DNA of 64,000 nucleotides from Lysinibacillus sp. ZYM-1 (GTDB lineage Bacteria; Bacillota; Bacilli; Bacillales_A; Planococcaceae): the NCBI RefSeq assembly GCF_001308875.1, contig NZ_KQ465106.1, positions 1-64,000 of the forward strand, read 5' to 3'. Both the position numbers and the translations under genes were made by a program. The notes below the pieces were generated by a model. It made no database searches and was not told the origin of the DNA. It saw only the letters and a list, made by a program, of their open reading frames with translations. How positions within the stretch are numbered: position 1 is the first letter of the stretch; every line of letters starts with the position of its first letter. Of this stretch, positions 1 through 6,830 are shown piece by piece.

Positions 1-17
1 AGTTTGTCTACAGTCTG

Positions 18-45
18 AAAGCCCACCTATTAGTGGGCTTTTTTA
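18..45 (+). terminator. Rho-independent terminator of an upstream gene outside the window
   Basis: The stem AAGCCCAC/GTGGGCTT is followed by a run of T. The gene it ends lies before the window. Confidence 0.8.
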
Positions 46-132
46 TTTGCGCTATTGTTTTTTTAATCTACTCAAAAAAAGATATTCTATATTTGCAAAG
101 CGTCTTCTCATAGCGATAAGGAGGGCGTTTAT

Positions 133-267
133 ATGGATAAAGAAATCATTGAGGATTCAGATAGTTTTGAGAAAAATTATAAACTTTCTGAACTTTAGAG
201 CCAATGTAAGACGAAAAATACCTCTCCAACAATAGATTTTGGCATAGAAGGCAAGAGTCTGATTTAA
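133..267 (+). pseudogene. Possible amber-interrupted precursor-peptide gene
   Basis: An ATG at 133 follows a good SD (AAGGAGGGCG, 119-128). It opens a 21-codon acidic peptide that stops at TAG (196-198). The same frame then stays open to TAA at 265-267, so read through it would be 44 codons. The part after the TAG contains SPTIDFG, close to SPTDFGG of the neighbouring 43-residue peptide (532-663) and at a similar distance from the end. This suggests a paralogous precursor gene broken by one in-frame amber, but the match is short and may be chance. The 21-residue product ending at TAG could also be the real product. No operator copy like that at 451-466 was seen upstream. Confidence 0.35.
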
Positions 268-450
268 TTTCACTGTTTTGCAATAATTGAAGCAAGACAC
301 ATTGGTTAGTATTCTTGAAATAATCGCTATTGGAAAAAGTGAATTTCTTAACACCAGAGAAGTTTGCAAAAAAATGGTGTAAATTGATATTATCAAGTTT
401 TAAATATACAACATCAAATAAAAACATTTAATCTGAAAATAAAAAATATA
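268..450. other. AT-rich gap without recognisable gene
   Basis: I see no ORF with a ribosome binding site and no strong hairpin. Short open stretches exist in several frames but none is recognisable. Confidence 0.5.
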
Positions 451-466
451 GTTAATAATAGTTAAC
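451..466 (+). promoter_or_regulatory. Putative Rgg-family operator upstream of the 43-residue peptide gene
   Basis: GTTAATAATAGTTAAC has perfect 5-bp inverted arms (GTTAA/TTAAC). The exact reverse complement occurs at 6636-6651, in the control region of the Rgg-like gene. A TATTAT hexamer (495-500), one mismatch from the -10 consensus, begins 28 bp after the site and no good -35 is visible, as expected of an activator-dependent promoter. That the Rgg-like protein binds here is inferred. Confidence 0.6.
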
Positions 467-531
467 CTATTTCCAATTATTTAAAAAGAGAGTTTATTAT
501 AAAAATAGTTAAAGTATAGGAGGTGTTATAT

Positions 532-663
532 ATGGAACAAAAGGATCTATTCGAACTTGAGATTACTCGCGAAAACATGGAAGTTGATTTAGCTGAACTA
601 GATGAAGCTTTATCTCCAACTGACTTCGGAGGCTCTATCAATTTGGTTGATAAAGTTTATTAA
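532..663 (+). CDS. 43-residue acidic peptide, candidate RiPP precursor or carrier peptide
   Basis: The ATG at 532 sits 6 nt after a near-perfect SD (AGGAGGTG, 518-525), and the ORF ends with TAA at 661. The peptide is strongly acidic in its first 27 residues (many E and D, no Cys), then LSPTDFGG (27-34) and a nine-residue tail SINLVDKVY. A Gly-Gly at the junction is typical of double-glycine leaders, but no C39 peptidase transporter is encoded nearby, so cleavage after GG is only a possibility. It is the first gene of a presumed operon. A terminator-like hairpin separates it from the enzyme genes, an arrangement common for precursor peptides that must be made in excess. I do not recognise the family. 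It could also be an amino-acid carrier or a signalling peptide. Confidence 0.7.
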   Translation: MEQKDLFELEITRENMEVDLAELDEALSPTDFGGSINLVDKVY

Positions 664-677
664 TTTCAATAAACACG

Positions 678-722
678 GAGATAGATACTCTGTTTACAGA
701 GTATTTCTATCTCTTATTTTTT
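678..722 (+). terminator. Attenuating terminator between peptide gene and enzyme operon
   Basis: The arms GAGATAGA-TACTCTG and CAGAGTATTTCTATCTC pair over 15 bp with a 2-nt bulge and a TTTA loop, followed by TTATTTTTT. It begins 15 nt after the peptide stop codon and 41 nt before the next start. Partial read-through would give more peptide mRNA than enzyme mRNA. Confidence 0.75.
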
Positions 723-762
723 ATCTGATACTAATAATATTTTGTATATTCGAGGTGCAAAT

Positions 763-1728
763 ATGGACATAGATTATGATGTGGTAATTATAGGTGGAGG
801 ACCTGCTGGGCTCTATTCAAGTATTATTTTACAAAGAGGAATACCAACTCAATCAACTTCAGAAAACTTAAAAATTGCAGTATTTGATTCTGGTCCTATG
901 GGTGGATTAGCAAATTTTGCATTTATACAAATTTCAAAAAAGTGGGCTTTTTCGGGTTCAAATGTAAAAATGAGCTTTGTAGAGGAAGCTAAAAGTATTG
1001 GGATAGAGTTGCATGAAAATGTTCATATCAACAAAGTTGAAACAATTGATGATGAGAATAATCCACACTTAGCTCTCTATACAGGTACAAAAAAAATTAC
1101 TGCTAAGTATGTAATCGTAGCAGTAGGTATAATGAACAATCCATTTGTTTTACGAGATCCTAAAGTAGTCATTGGTTTACATACTCCTCAGCACATGGTA
1201 GAAGAACTTGAGTTGAAAAGCATGAAGAAAATTATCATCTATGGGCCTTATGAGGCTTCCTTAGTCGAGTTAAAACATTACTTCGAACTAAATGGCTCTT
1301 TTGAAAGCGTATTAGTGAGGACAATGGAGAAAGAAGCATCTGATTTGTTAGGTGGCATTAGTAGTAATGAATATGAAAAAGCGGATTGTATTTTATTAGA
1401 TTATAACTCTTACAAAGTTATTAACGGGGCAACGCAGCTACTAGAATTAGATGATGTTAAATATAAAAACGGATTTATCTTAACAGATGAATTTGGAAAA
1501 ACCCATAATGATTTAATCTATGCTGCTGGTACAGTATCAGAGCCAACGACGGGGGTATTAATCTCATTATCCTCAGCAATCTTAGCCTCATTGTCAGTAG
1601 GTAGAAAATTAAGAAAAGAACTTATTTCTGAACCATCTGGTCGGTTCCCATGGTTCCCTAGAGAAAACGATTGGGAAGCATCTTGGATGCCATATTTAGA
1701 GGATTTAGGGGTAAAAAAAGATGATTGA
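763..1728 (+). CDS. Thioredoxin-reductase-like FAD/NAD(P) oxidoreductase lacking the CxxC pair
   Basis: A 321-residue pyridine-nucleotide-disulfide-oxidoreductase fold protein. The N-terminal FAD motif VVIIGGGPAGLYSS (residues 7-20) is intact. A second dinucleotide segment (IIIYGPYEAS) is degenerate, and a C-terminal AAGTVSEPTTGV resembles the second FAD motif of thioredoxin reductases. The redox CxxC expected between the two domains is absent; the only Cys is in ADCILLD. It therefore cannot be a classical thioredoxin or dithiol reductase and more probably oxidises or reduces a substrate directly through flavin. The ATG at 763 is chosen over an upstream TTG (742) because CGAGGTG lies 5 nt before it. 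Its 3' end overlaps the decarboxylase start by 8 nt, so the two are probably translationally coupled. Substrate unknown. Confidence 0.85.
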   Translation: MDIDYDVVIIGGGPAGLYSSIILQRGIPTQSTSENLKIAVFDSGPMGGLANFAFIQISKKWAFSGSNVKMSFVEEAKSIGIELHENVHINKVETIDDENNPHLALYTGTKKITAKYVIVAVGIMNNPFVLRDPKVVIGLHTPQHMVEELELKSMKKIIIYGPYEASLVELKHYFELNGSFESVLVRTMEKEASDLLGGISSNEYEKADCILLDYNSYKVINGATQLLELDDVKYKNGFILTDEFGKTHNDLIYAAGTVSEPTTGVLISLSSAILASLSVGRKLRKELISEPSGRFPWFPRENDWEASWMPYLEDLGVKKDD

Positions 1729-2896
1729 AAAACTTAGAGACAATTCGTTCTTTGAAAAAATAATTAAGCTGAAGGGACCTTCGATTGTTTATAATCTCGA
1801 TTTTATCAAATTCACAATCGATTCCATACGGGAGGATATTAGTAATTATGTTGAAAATAAATCTAACATAAAGCTATTTTATTCATGCAAAGCTAATACA
1901 AATCTTGAGATTTTGACCTTTTTAAACCCATTGGTAGACGGTTTTGATGTGGCCTCTAAACATGAATTCCAAAAAGTTAAAGAATTTAAAAATAATATAA
2001 GCTTTACATCCCCTTATATAGAAGTGGAAACACTCCAAGAGGTATATTCCACCAATAATATCTTCGATTTTAATTCGATTAGTCAATTACAACAATTTGC
2101 TCCTCATCTAATAAATAAGGAGATTGGATTACGTATAAATGTTGATTTAGAAGATTCAAATAAAACGATTTTTGGGAAAAAAAGCAGGTTTGGTATTAAT
2201 TTTAACGATAGAAGACTAGTTGAAATCATAAAAATTTATGCATTAAAAATTAAAAAAATCCACATTCATACTGGTGAAAAGAATATCTCTATAAGCAGGA
2301 ATTTAGTTAAGTTAATAGAAGAGATACTATCTAATGAACTCTATAATCAATTGGAGATTATAGATATTGGTGGCGGTTTTTTAAACCTTTATAAGAAAAA
2401 GGAAGACGTTGAAACTTTTTGGTGTATGATTAATGATTTTTCTAATAATCATCCTGAATTAGATTTAATCATTGAACCAGGAAATTTAATTCTTGCGTTG
2501 AGTGGCTACTTAGTTGGTTCAGTAGGAGATATTAGCTTTATTGAAGCTAATAATCAAATCGCCAATCTTACCTTAAATGTTTCAAGACATAATATCTTTA
2601 CTTGGAATAAGCCAAACCTTATCTTCCCTCCCAAAACTGTAGAAAATGATACTAATGCGGTTTTATGCAATATTCATGGATCTACCTGTTATGAACTTGA
2701 TTTCTTTGTTAACAATATTTTCTTGGATAAAAATTATCTAAAAATCAATTCTAATTTTATATTTGGTCCAGTTGGTGCATACTCTAAAGCGAATTCCAAG
2801 CATCTGCATGATTATCCTTTTCCTAAAGAATATTATTTTATAGCAGGAGATATCATTGAAAGGGTGAAAATATTTAGTGATGTCTACTTTAGTTGA
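1721..2896 (+). CDS. PLP-dependent Orn/DAP/Arg decarboxylase family 2 (fold type III)
   Basis: The 391 residues keep the family active site: the PLP lysine in YSCKAN (K57, usual YALKAN), the HIHTGE motif for the PLP-stacking His, DIGGGF for phosphate binding, EPG, the GSTCYELD segment with the Cys/Asp pair that acts on substrate, and GAYSKANS near the C-terminus. The Arg of the usual EPGR is Asn here (EPGN). It most probably decarboxylates an amino acid, or a residue or amino acid carried by the 43-residue peptide. It is longer than alanine racemases and matches diaminopimelate/ornithine decarboxylase length. It overlaps both neighbours, which supports one operon. Substrate cannot be read from the sequence. 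Confidence 0.88.
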   Translation: MIEKLRDNSFFEKIIKLKGPSIVYNLDFIKFTIDSIREDISNYVENKSNIKLFYSCKANTNLEILTFLNPLVDGFDVASKHEFQKVKEFKNNISFTSPYIEVETLQEVYSTNNIFDFNSISQLQQFAPHLINKEIGLRINVDLEDSNKTIFGKKSRFGINFNDRRLVEIIKIYALKIKKIHIHTGEKNISISRNLVKLIEEILSNELYNQLEIIDIGGGFLNLYKKKEDVETFWCMINDFSNNHPELDLIIEPGNLILALSGYLVGSVGDISFIEANNQIANLTLNVSRHNIFTWNKPNLIFPPKTVENDTNAVLCNIHGSTCYELDFFVNNIFLDKNYLKINSNFIFGPVGAYSKANSKHLHDYPFPKEYYFIAGDIIERVKIFSDVYFS

Positions 2897-4172
2897 TAAG
2901 AAAATTGAATTAGAAATTGAGCTTGATGAATTAATTAAATTAAAGCAGAACTTTAATGTCGATCATGTGGAAATACCTAATAATTTAAACTTTAAGGATT
3001 TGTTGAAAGTTGAAACGATTTTAGAAGCGATTGCTAATGAGATTAGATTTGAGTGGAAAAAAAAATGTTTTCTTCACACCGAACATGTTTATAAGTCTCC
3101 TTCATATCCTCAAAATTTTTGGACCTTAAACAATAGCATGGTTGATTTTAAATACGAGAGAGTTATCAATTATAGATCTTGGGAAGATAAACATTATATT
3201 AATATAAACAACTTTAATGGTTTTTCAATGTTCTTTTCTAGTGGAATGAGTGCCATATTTAATGTTTTACATTTATTGAGAATTATGTTTAAAGGGGAAC
3301 TAAATGGAGTATTCCTGGGAGATTATTATGAAACAAGAACTTTATTAAAAAATTTATCTATAAAAGATATAAACCATGTACATTTAAATGATACAACTTT
3401 ATTAAATAGCCTTAACAAGGTTGACTTTCTTATAGTAGAACCGGTTAGGTATAACACTACACTAGGCGTAGTTGTCGAAGAAGATATTATCAGTTTTATA
3501 AATCATCATAAATCTGTAAAAGCTATTGTTATTGATTTTACTCTCTTATCTAAATTTTTTAATATAGAAAAATTTTTGGATAAGATTGATAAAAATATAT
3601 TTATATTCTTTATTAAATCGACCCTAAAACTAGATCAATCTGGATTAGAAATCTCTAATAGTGCTCAATTATCTCTGTATATAGAATCGGGTAATACTAT
3701 ACCAGAATATGTTGAGAAATTACGAACTTTATTAGAGGGCCAAAGGGGAGCTTTAGGTAGTTCTCTTTCCTATTATGAGGTTTGTCAGTTAGATTACCCA
3801 ATGTTTAATACAGATATAAACTATATTAATGAGGTATTAGATAATGTAACATTCTTTGTAAGCTGTTTGAAGAATAGCAATTTAGAAGTTATACATCCTT
3901 CTCTATTAAATCCAAAATATAAATCACCATTCTTATTTGTTAAGACAGAAAGTAATGATTACTTTTATAAATTTATGGAGTACCTTGATTCATACTTAGA
4001 AAATAATCATATTCATATTCCAACACGTAACAGCTTTGGCTTTCGAAATATTTCTATGGAGGTTGTTCAAATGAATAAAACCGATAATATACTAAAAATT
4101 GCTCCAGGTAAAATAGACGGAATAAAGCAACATACCTTAATCGAAGGAATTTTGAAATTTAACAAAAAATAA
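2880..4172 (+). CDS. Cystathionine-synthase-like PLP enzyme (fold type I), divergent
   Basis: A 430-residue protein. FSSGMSAIFNV (about residue 120) matches the SGMAAI motif of Cys/Met-metabolism PLP enzymes. VIDFTLL (Asp about 219) matches the Asp that contacts the PLP nitrogen, and IKSTLKLDQSGLE aligns with the S-x-T-K Schiff-base region (Lys about 250). The first 100 residues, rich in Glu/Lys/Leu, do not resemble the standard family N-terminus. It may catalyse beta/gamma-elimination or replacement on an amino-acid side chain. ATG 2880 is preferred over GTG 2877. It overlaps the decarboxylase by 17 nt and is 20 nt before the transporter. Two PLP enzymes of different folds plus a flavoenzyme next to a peptide gene is an unusual set; the reaction order is unknown. 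Confidence 0.75.
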   Translation: MSTLVDKKIELEIELDELIKLKQNFNVDHVEIPNNLNFKDLLKVETILEAIANEIRFEWKKKCFLHTEHVYKSPSYPQNFWTLNNSMVDFKYERVINYRSWEDKHYININNFNGFSMFFSSGMSAIFNVLHLLRIMFKGELNGVFLGDYYETRTLLKNLSIKDINHVHLNDTTLLNSLNKVDFLIVEPVRYNTTLGVVVEEDIISFINHHKSVKAIVIDFTLLSKFFNIEKFLDKIDKNIFIFFIKSTLKLDQSGLEISNSAQLSLYIESGNTIPEYVEKLRTLLEGQRGALGSSLSYYEVCQLDYPMFNTDINYINEVLDNVTFFVSCLKNSNLEVIHPSLLNPKYKSPFLFVKTESNDYFYKFMEYLDSYLENNHIHIPTRNSFGFRNISMEVVQMNKTDNILKIAPGKIDGIKQHTLIEGILKFNKK

Positions 4173-4192
4173 GAAAATTGAAGGTTTTAGAT

Positions 4193-5413
4193 ATGATTAT
4201 AAATAAGAATTTTTCAAACCTACTTTTTGGTAGGGTTTTTGTTAATATGGGAGATAGTTTATATTTTATTACTATTATGTGGCTAGTTTTTGAATTAACT
4301 CGAAATACATTATTTACTGGAATAGCAGGGGCATTATTTATGTTGCCGGAAGTCTTTTCATTTTTTTACGGACCTATTATTGACAGATGTAATAAAAAGA
4401 GATTTTTAATTATTTTCACTTTATTACAGGCTTTATTAATGTTAATTTTATATTTACTGTATTCTTCTGGTGGAGATACTGTGGTCTACATTATTTTATT
4501 TATTATCCCATTTCTTGCTTTTCTTTCAGAATTTACTTATCCTATTGAAAACTCATTAATTCCTAGATTTGTGGAAAATAAGGATTTAACAAAAGCTAAC
4601 TCCATTATGGCGATTGCTGCCGATGGGATAGACTTATTTTTTAATGCAGTATCTGGAATTTTAATTGCAGTTACCTCCGTAACTTCAATTTTATTAGGTA
4701 ATGCTGTTCTATTTTTACTCGCAGCTTTACTTTTCTTTAGACTCAAAATAAATGGAAATCATCAGTATGCCAAAAAGTCAGAACATGAAGAAGAAAACAC
4801 ATACTTTACAGACCTAAAGGAAGGTTTAAAGTTTGTTAAAAAGAAAGAGATACTAGCGTTGATTATTCCGTTTCTTGTATTAAACCTATTGTTAGCAACC
4901 TTTACTGTAAATTTACCAGCAATATCAACAACAATTACGGAATCTGCGATTTCTTATGGATTATTGCTAACAGTTTCCGGGCTAGGAAGTGTGGTAGGGG
5001 CGTTTATTAGTAATTTCGTTTCTAAAAAGCTGAAAATTGGTTCAATTATCATAAGTACAGTTTTGTTTTATGGGCTATCATGGCTAATTGGAATTTCGAT
5101 AGGTGGATTTTTTATTTATATTTTTTCTTTTTTAGCTAGTATATTTATTGGAATCATAAATGTTATTTTTACAGTAATTTTTCAAGAACTTCCTCCTGAA
5201 AATATGTTAGGTCGAGTGAATACAACTATCAAAACATTAATTACAATTTTTATGCCAATTGGTGCCTTACTAGGAGGATGGCTACCGACTTTTTTAGGTT
5301 TAAAAAGTACGATAATAATGAATGCAAGTTTGATTCTTATTCTAGCGTTAGTACTTCTTTGTATTAGTTCTATAAGAAATATGGTTATAGATATAGAAGA
5401 ATTAGAGAACTAA
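4193..5413 (+). CDS. MFS transporter, DHA3/macrolide-efflux-like
   Basis: A 406-residue, strongly hydrophobic protein with about 12 membrane segments. Its MFS features include the loop GPIIDRCNKKR after TM2 (usual GxxxDRxxRR) and a charged central loop (about residues 185-215). The ATG at 4193 is taken because AAGG lies 8 nt upstream; a TTG at 4178 is in frame but lacks a site. Last gene of the operon, followed by a terminator at 5457-5488. The obvious role is export of, or self-protection from, the product of the three enzymes, which would replace the ABC exporter common in peptide clusters. That role is inferred from position. Confidence 0.85.
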   Translation: MIINKNFSNLLFGRVFVNMGDSLYFITIMWLVFELTRNTLFTGIAGALFMLPEVFSFFYGPIIDRCNKKRFLIIFTLLQALLMLILYLLYSSGGDTVVYIILFIIPFLAFLSEFTYPIENSLIPRFVENKDLTKANSIMAIAADGIDLFFNAVSGILIAVTSVTSILLGNAVLFLLAALLFFRLKINGNHQYAKKSEHEEENTYFTDLKEGLKFVKKKEILALIIPFLVLNLLLATFTVNLPAISTTITESAISYGLLLTVSGLGSVVGAFISNFVSKKLKIGSIIISTVLFYGLSWLIGISIGGFFIYIFSFLASIFIGIINVIFTVIFQELPPENMLGRVNTTIKTLITIFMPIGALLGGWLPTFLGLKSTIIMNASLILILALVLLCISSIRNMVIDIEELEN

Positions 5414-5456
5414 TGAAATCTATCTTATTATCATTGTTTACAAATAGAGATAAATG

Positions 5457-5488
5457 AACTTGAGGAAACTTATTTCTCAAGTTTTTTT
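5457..5488 (+). terminator. Terminator of the accessory operon
   Basis: AACTTGAG and CTCAAGTT form an 8-bp stem followed by TTTTTTT, 44 nt after the transporter stop. Confidence 0.85.
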
Positions 5489-5508
5489 AGATTTAATTAA
5501 AAAGCACG

Positions 5509-5747
5509 GTACACTTACTTGAACAATTAATTAACTTACAAAACAAAGTTGGTCAATTTGTCTATTCTCACAAGAATATTACATCAGTTAAGAGTGTGAG
5601 GTTAAAGCATGAAAACTTCAAGTTTAGAAATTTACTTATATAGGTATTGATATAAATGTTGGTAAAAACGAAAACTATTACCCTGTGCTAGAAAACGTTT
5701 TCAATAATACCAATATTTTTATGATGTTTGATCTAATTTCTATCTAG
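5509..5747 (+). pseudogene. Decayed coding remnants between transporter and regulator
   Basis: Two open stretches without a start codon or SD. The first (5509-5643, 44 codons) begins VHLLEQLINLQNKVGQFVY and loosely resembles the small Spo0E-type phosphatases (LLE.I..L...), but without their SQELD motif. The second (5643-5747) includes INVGKNENYYPVLENVFNNT and ends in DLISI; it resembles a remnant on the other side of the regulator (7016-7123). Both look like broken genes. Neither identification is firm. Confidence 0.3.
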
Positions 5748-5749
5748 CA

Positions 5750-6610
5750 TTAGGCAATACTGTAAAGTGTTTTTACTTTGTTATAAAAACTGAGACACTG
5801 ATCTTTTTTTGAATCTAATCCTAAGAAGGCAAACATTTCAGTTATATTTAAAACAGCTTCTTCCTGACACTTGCCACCTATTAAATCTAAGATAGCTGTA
5901 AAATATTTTATCATTGCTTGTATGTACATGTTATCTACTACATCTAATTTAATTTTGTTCAATTCAGTTAAATAAAATTTAGCTCTACTAATTTTTTTAG
6001 ATACTATTTTTATTTCTAAAATATTAAACAACATTAATGCGACTTCATTCCGGTATCGTTTTATATTTTTTAGCATAAGAAGTGTGTTCTTTGCTCGTGA
6101 ATATACCAAATCAATTAACTCGTTAGAATAGAAACTTAAAGTATTGGTAAATAATGTAACCTCATAGTATCCCCAATTATTACAATTCATTAAATAGTTT
6201 TGAATGACATCTAAATCTTCGCGATATTCAGTGGTACCGTTCAGATCATCTATTAGAAGTGATACTAAAGCTTGATAATGTCTAAATTTTTCGTTACCAG
6301 TTATCAGATAGTCCTTTTTAGCGTCAATTGTTATTTGTTTTAAAGCAGCTAGATCTTTATTATAGTAAGCCTCTATGTATTTTCGAGTGTAAAGTAAATC
6401 CTTGTTTCCATCATTTTTATAAATTACTTCAAATTCTTCTAAGGTGATGTTCAGTACATTTATAATTTCAAAAAATTTTTCTACAGTAGTGTCACTTAAC
6501 CCCTTCTCAAACTTTGCAATTGCAGGTCTGCTTAATATATTTTTATAAACTTTATTAGAAGGGATATTTTTACTTATTCGAATATCCCTTATTACTTTAC
6601 CTACATACAT
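5750..6610 (-). CDS. Rgg/GadR/MutR-family transcriptional regulator
   Basis: A 286-residue protein with an N-terminal XRE helix-turn-helix of the Rgg type: GKVIRDIRISKNIPSN, then SRPAIAKFEKG (family SxSQLSRFExG) and LNITLEEF (family LNxxxxEF), all within residues 4-62. The remaining 220 residues are helical and TPR-like, the place where Rgg and related RRNPP proteins bind short peptides. Length matches the family. SD GAGGGAGGT lies before the ATG at 6610. An exact copy of the 16-bp site found upstream of the peptide gene lies 26-41 bp before its start, so autoregulation is likely. Rgg proteins usually pair with a small hydrophobic pheromone gene, and a candidate lies divergently at 6717-6809. 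Confidence 0.88.
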   Translation of the reverse strand: MYVGKVIRDIRISKNIPSNKVYKNILSRPAIAKFEKGLSDTTVEKFFEIINVLNITLEEFEVIYKNDGNKDLLYTRKYIEAYYNKDLAALKQITIDAKKDYLITGNEKFRHYQALVSLLIDDLNGTTEYREDLDVIQNYLMNCNNWGYYEVTLFTNTLSFYSNELIDLVYSRAKNTLLMLKNIKRYRNEVALMLFNILEIKIVSKKISRAKFYLTELNKIKLDVVDNMYIQAMIKYFTAILDLIGGKCQEEAVLNITEMFAFLGLDSKKDQCLSFYNKVKTLYSIA

Positions 6611-6635
6611 TTAAATACCTCCCTCAAAAATGTTA

Positions 6636-6651
6636 GTTAACTATTATTAAC
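6636..6651 (-). promoter_or_regulatory. Putative Rgg-family operator between the regulator and the small peptide ORF
   Basis: On the minus strand this is GTTAATAATAGTTAAC, identical to 451-466. Outer repeats TGTTAG (6631-6636) and CTAACA (6655-6660) extend the dyad. Reading toward the 30-residue ORF, an AATAAT hexamer (6680-6685) begins 28 bp after the site, the same distance as at the other copy. Binding by the regulator is inferred. Confidence 0.65.
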
Positions 6652-6716
6652 ATTCTAACATAATTTATATCATTTTTGGAATAATAGTAATATATTTCTA
6701 GAAAGGGGCTGGGTAA

Positions 6717-6809
6717 GTGTATAAACTGTTTGTATCTTCATATTTATTAATGTCTAATGAATCATTAACTTTGTTTAAACCATTAATCTGGGATTTAATC
6801 GGGGGATAA
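6717..6809 (+). CDS. Candidate SHP-type hydrophobic pheromone peptide, 30 residues
   Basis: The GTG start at 6717 is 8 nt after AAAGGGG (6702-6708), and the stop is TAA at 6807. The product is hydrophobic, begins MYKLFVSSYLL and ends PLIWDLIGG. The Asp followed by hydrophobic residues and terminal Gly-Gly resembles streptococcal SHP2/SHP3 pheromones, which end in DIxIIVGG or DIIIVGG. It is divergent from an Rgg-family gene, as in one class of rgg/shp pairs. It has the shared operator and a -10-like hexamer upstream, and a small hairpin with a T tail right after the stop, so it could form a complete monocistronic unit. An internal ATG (6750) would give 19 residues but has no SD. Expression and processing (Eep-like protease, export) are not shown by this window. 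Confidence 0.55.
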   Translation: MYKLFVSSYLLMSNESLTLFKPLIWDLIGG

Positions 6810-6812
6810 GTC

Positions 6813-6830
6813 AGTTGTTTTCAACTTTTT
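6813..6830 (+). terminator. Small terminator after the SHP-like ORF
   Basis: AGTTG TTTT CAACT followed by TTTT, starting 4 nt after the stop codon. The stem is only 5 bp, so it may be weak. Confidence 0.4.

Noticed and set aside
146-427. 79- and 93-codon minus-strand ORFs near the window start
   Set aside because: Two overlapping frames, no SD, composition set by AT-richness; they cross the plus-strand peptide ORF.
532-663. Interpretation of the 43-residue peptide as a LysW/AmCP-type amino-group carrier or PEARL scaffold
   Set aside because: It lacks the C-terminal EDWGE-type motif and zinc cysteines of LysW, and no ATP-grasp ligase or LanB-like peptide-tRNA ligase gene is present.
532-663. 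Interpretation of the 43-residue peptide as the pheromone of the Rgg-like regulator
   Set aside because: It is acidic and hydrophilic, unlike SHP/ComS peptides; the 30-residue ORF at 6717 fits much better.
763-1728. Bacterial thioredoxin reductase (trxB)
   Set aside because: The CxxC redox pair is absent.
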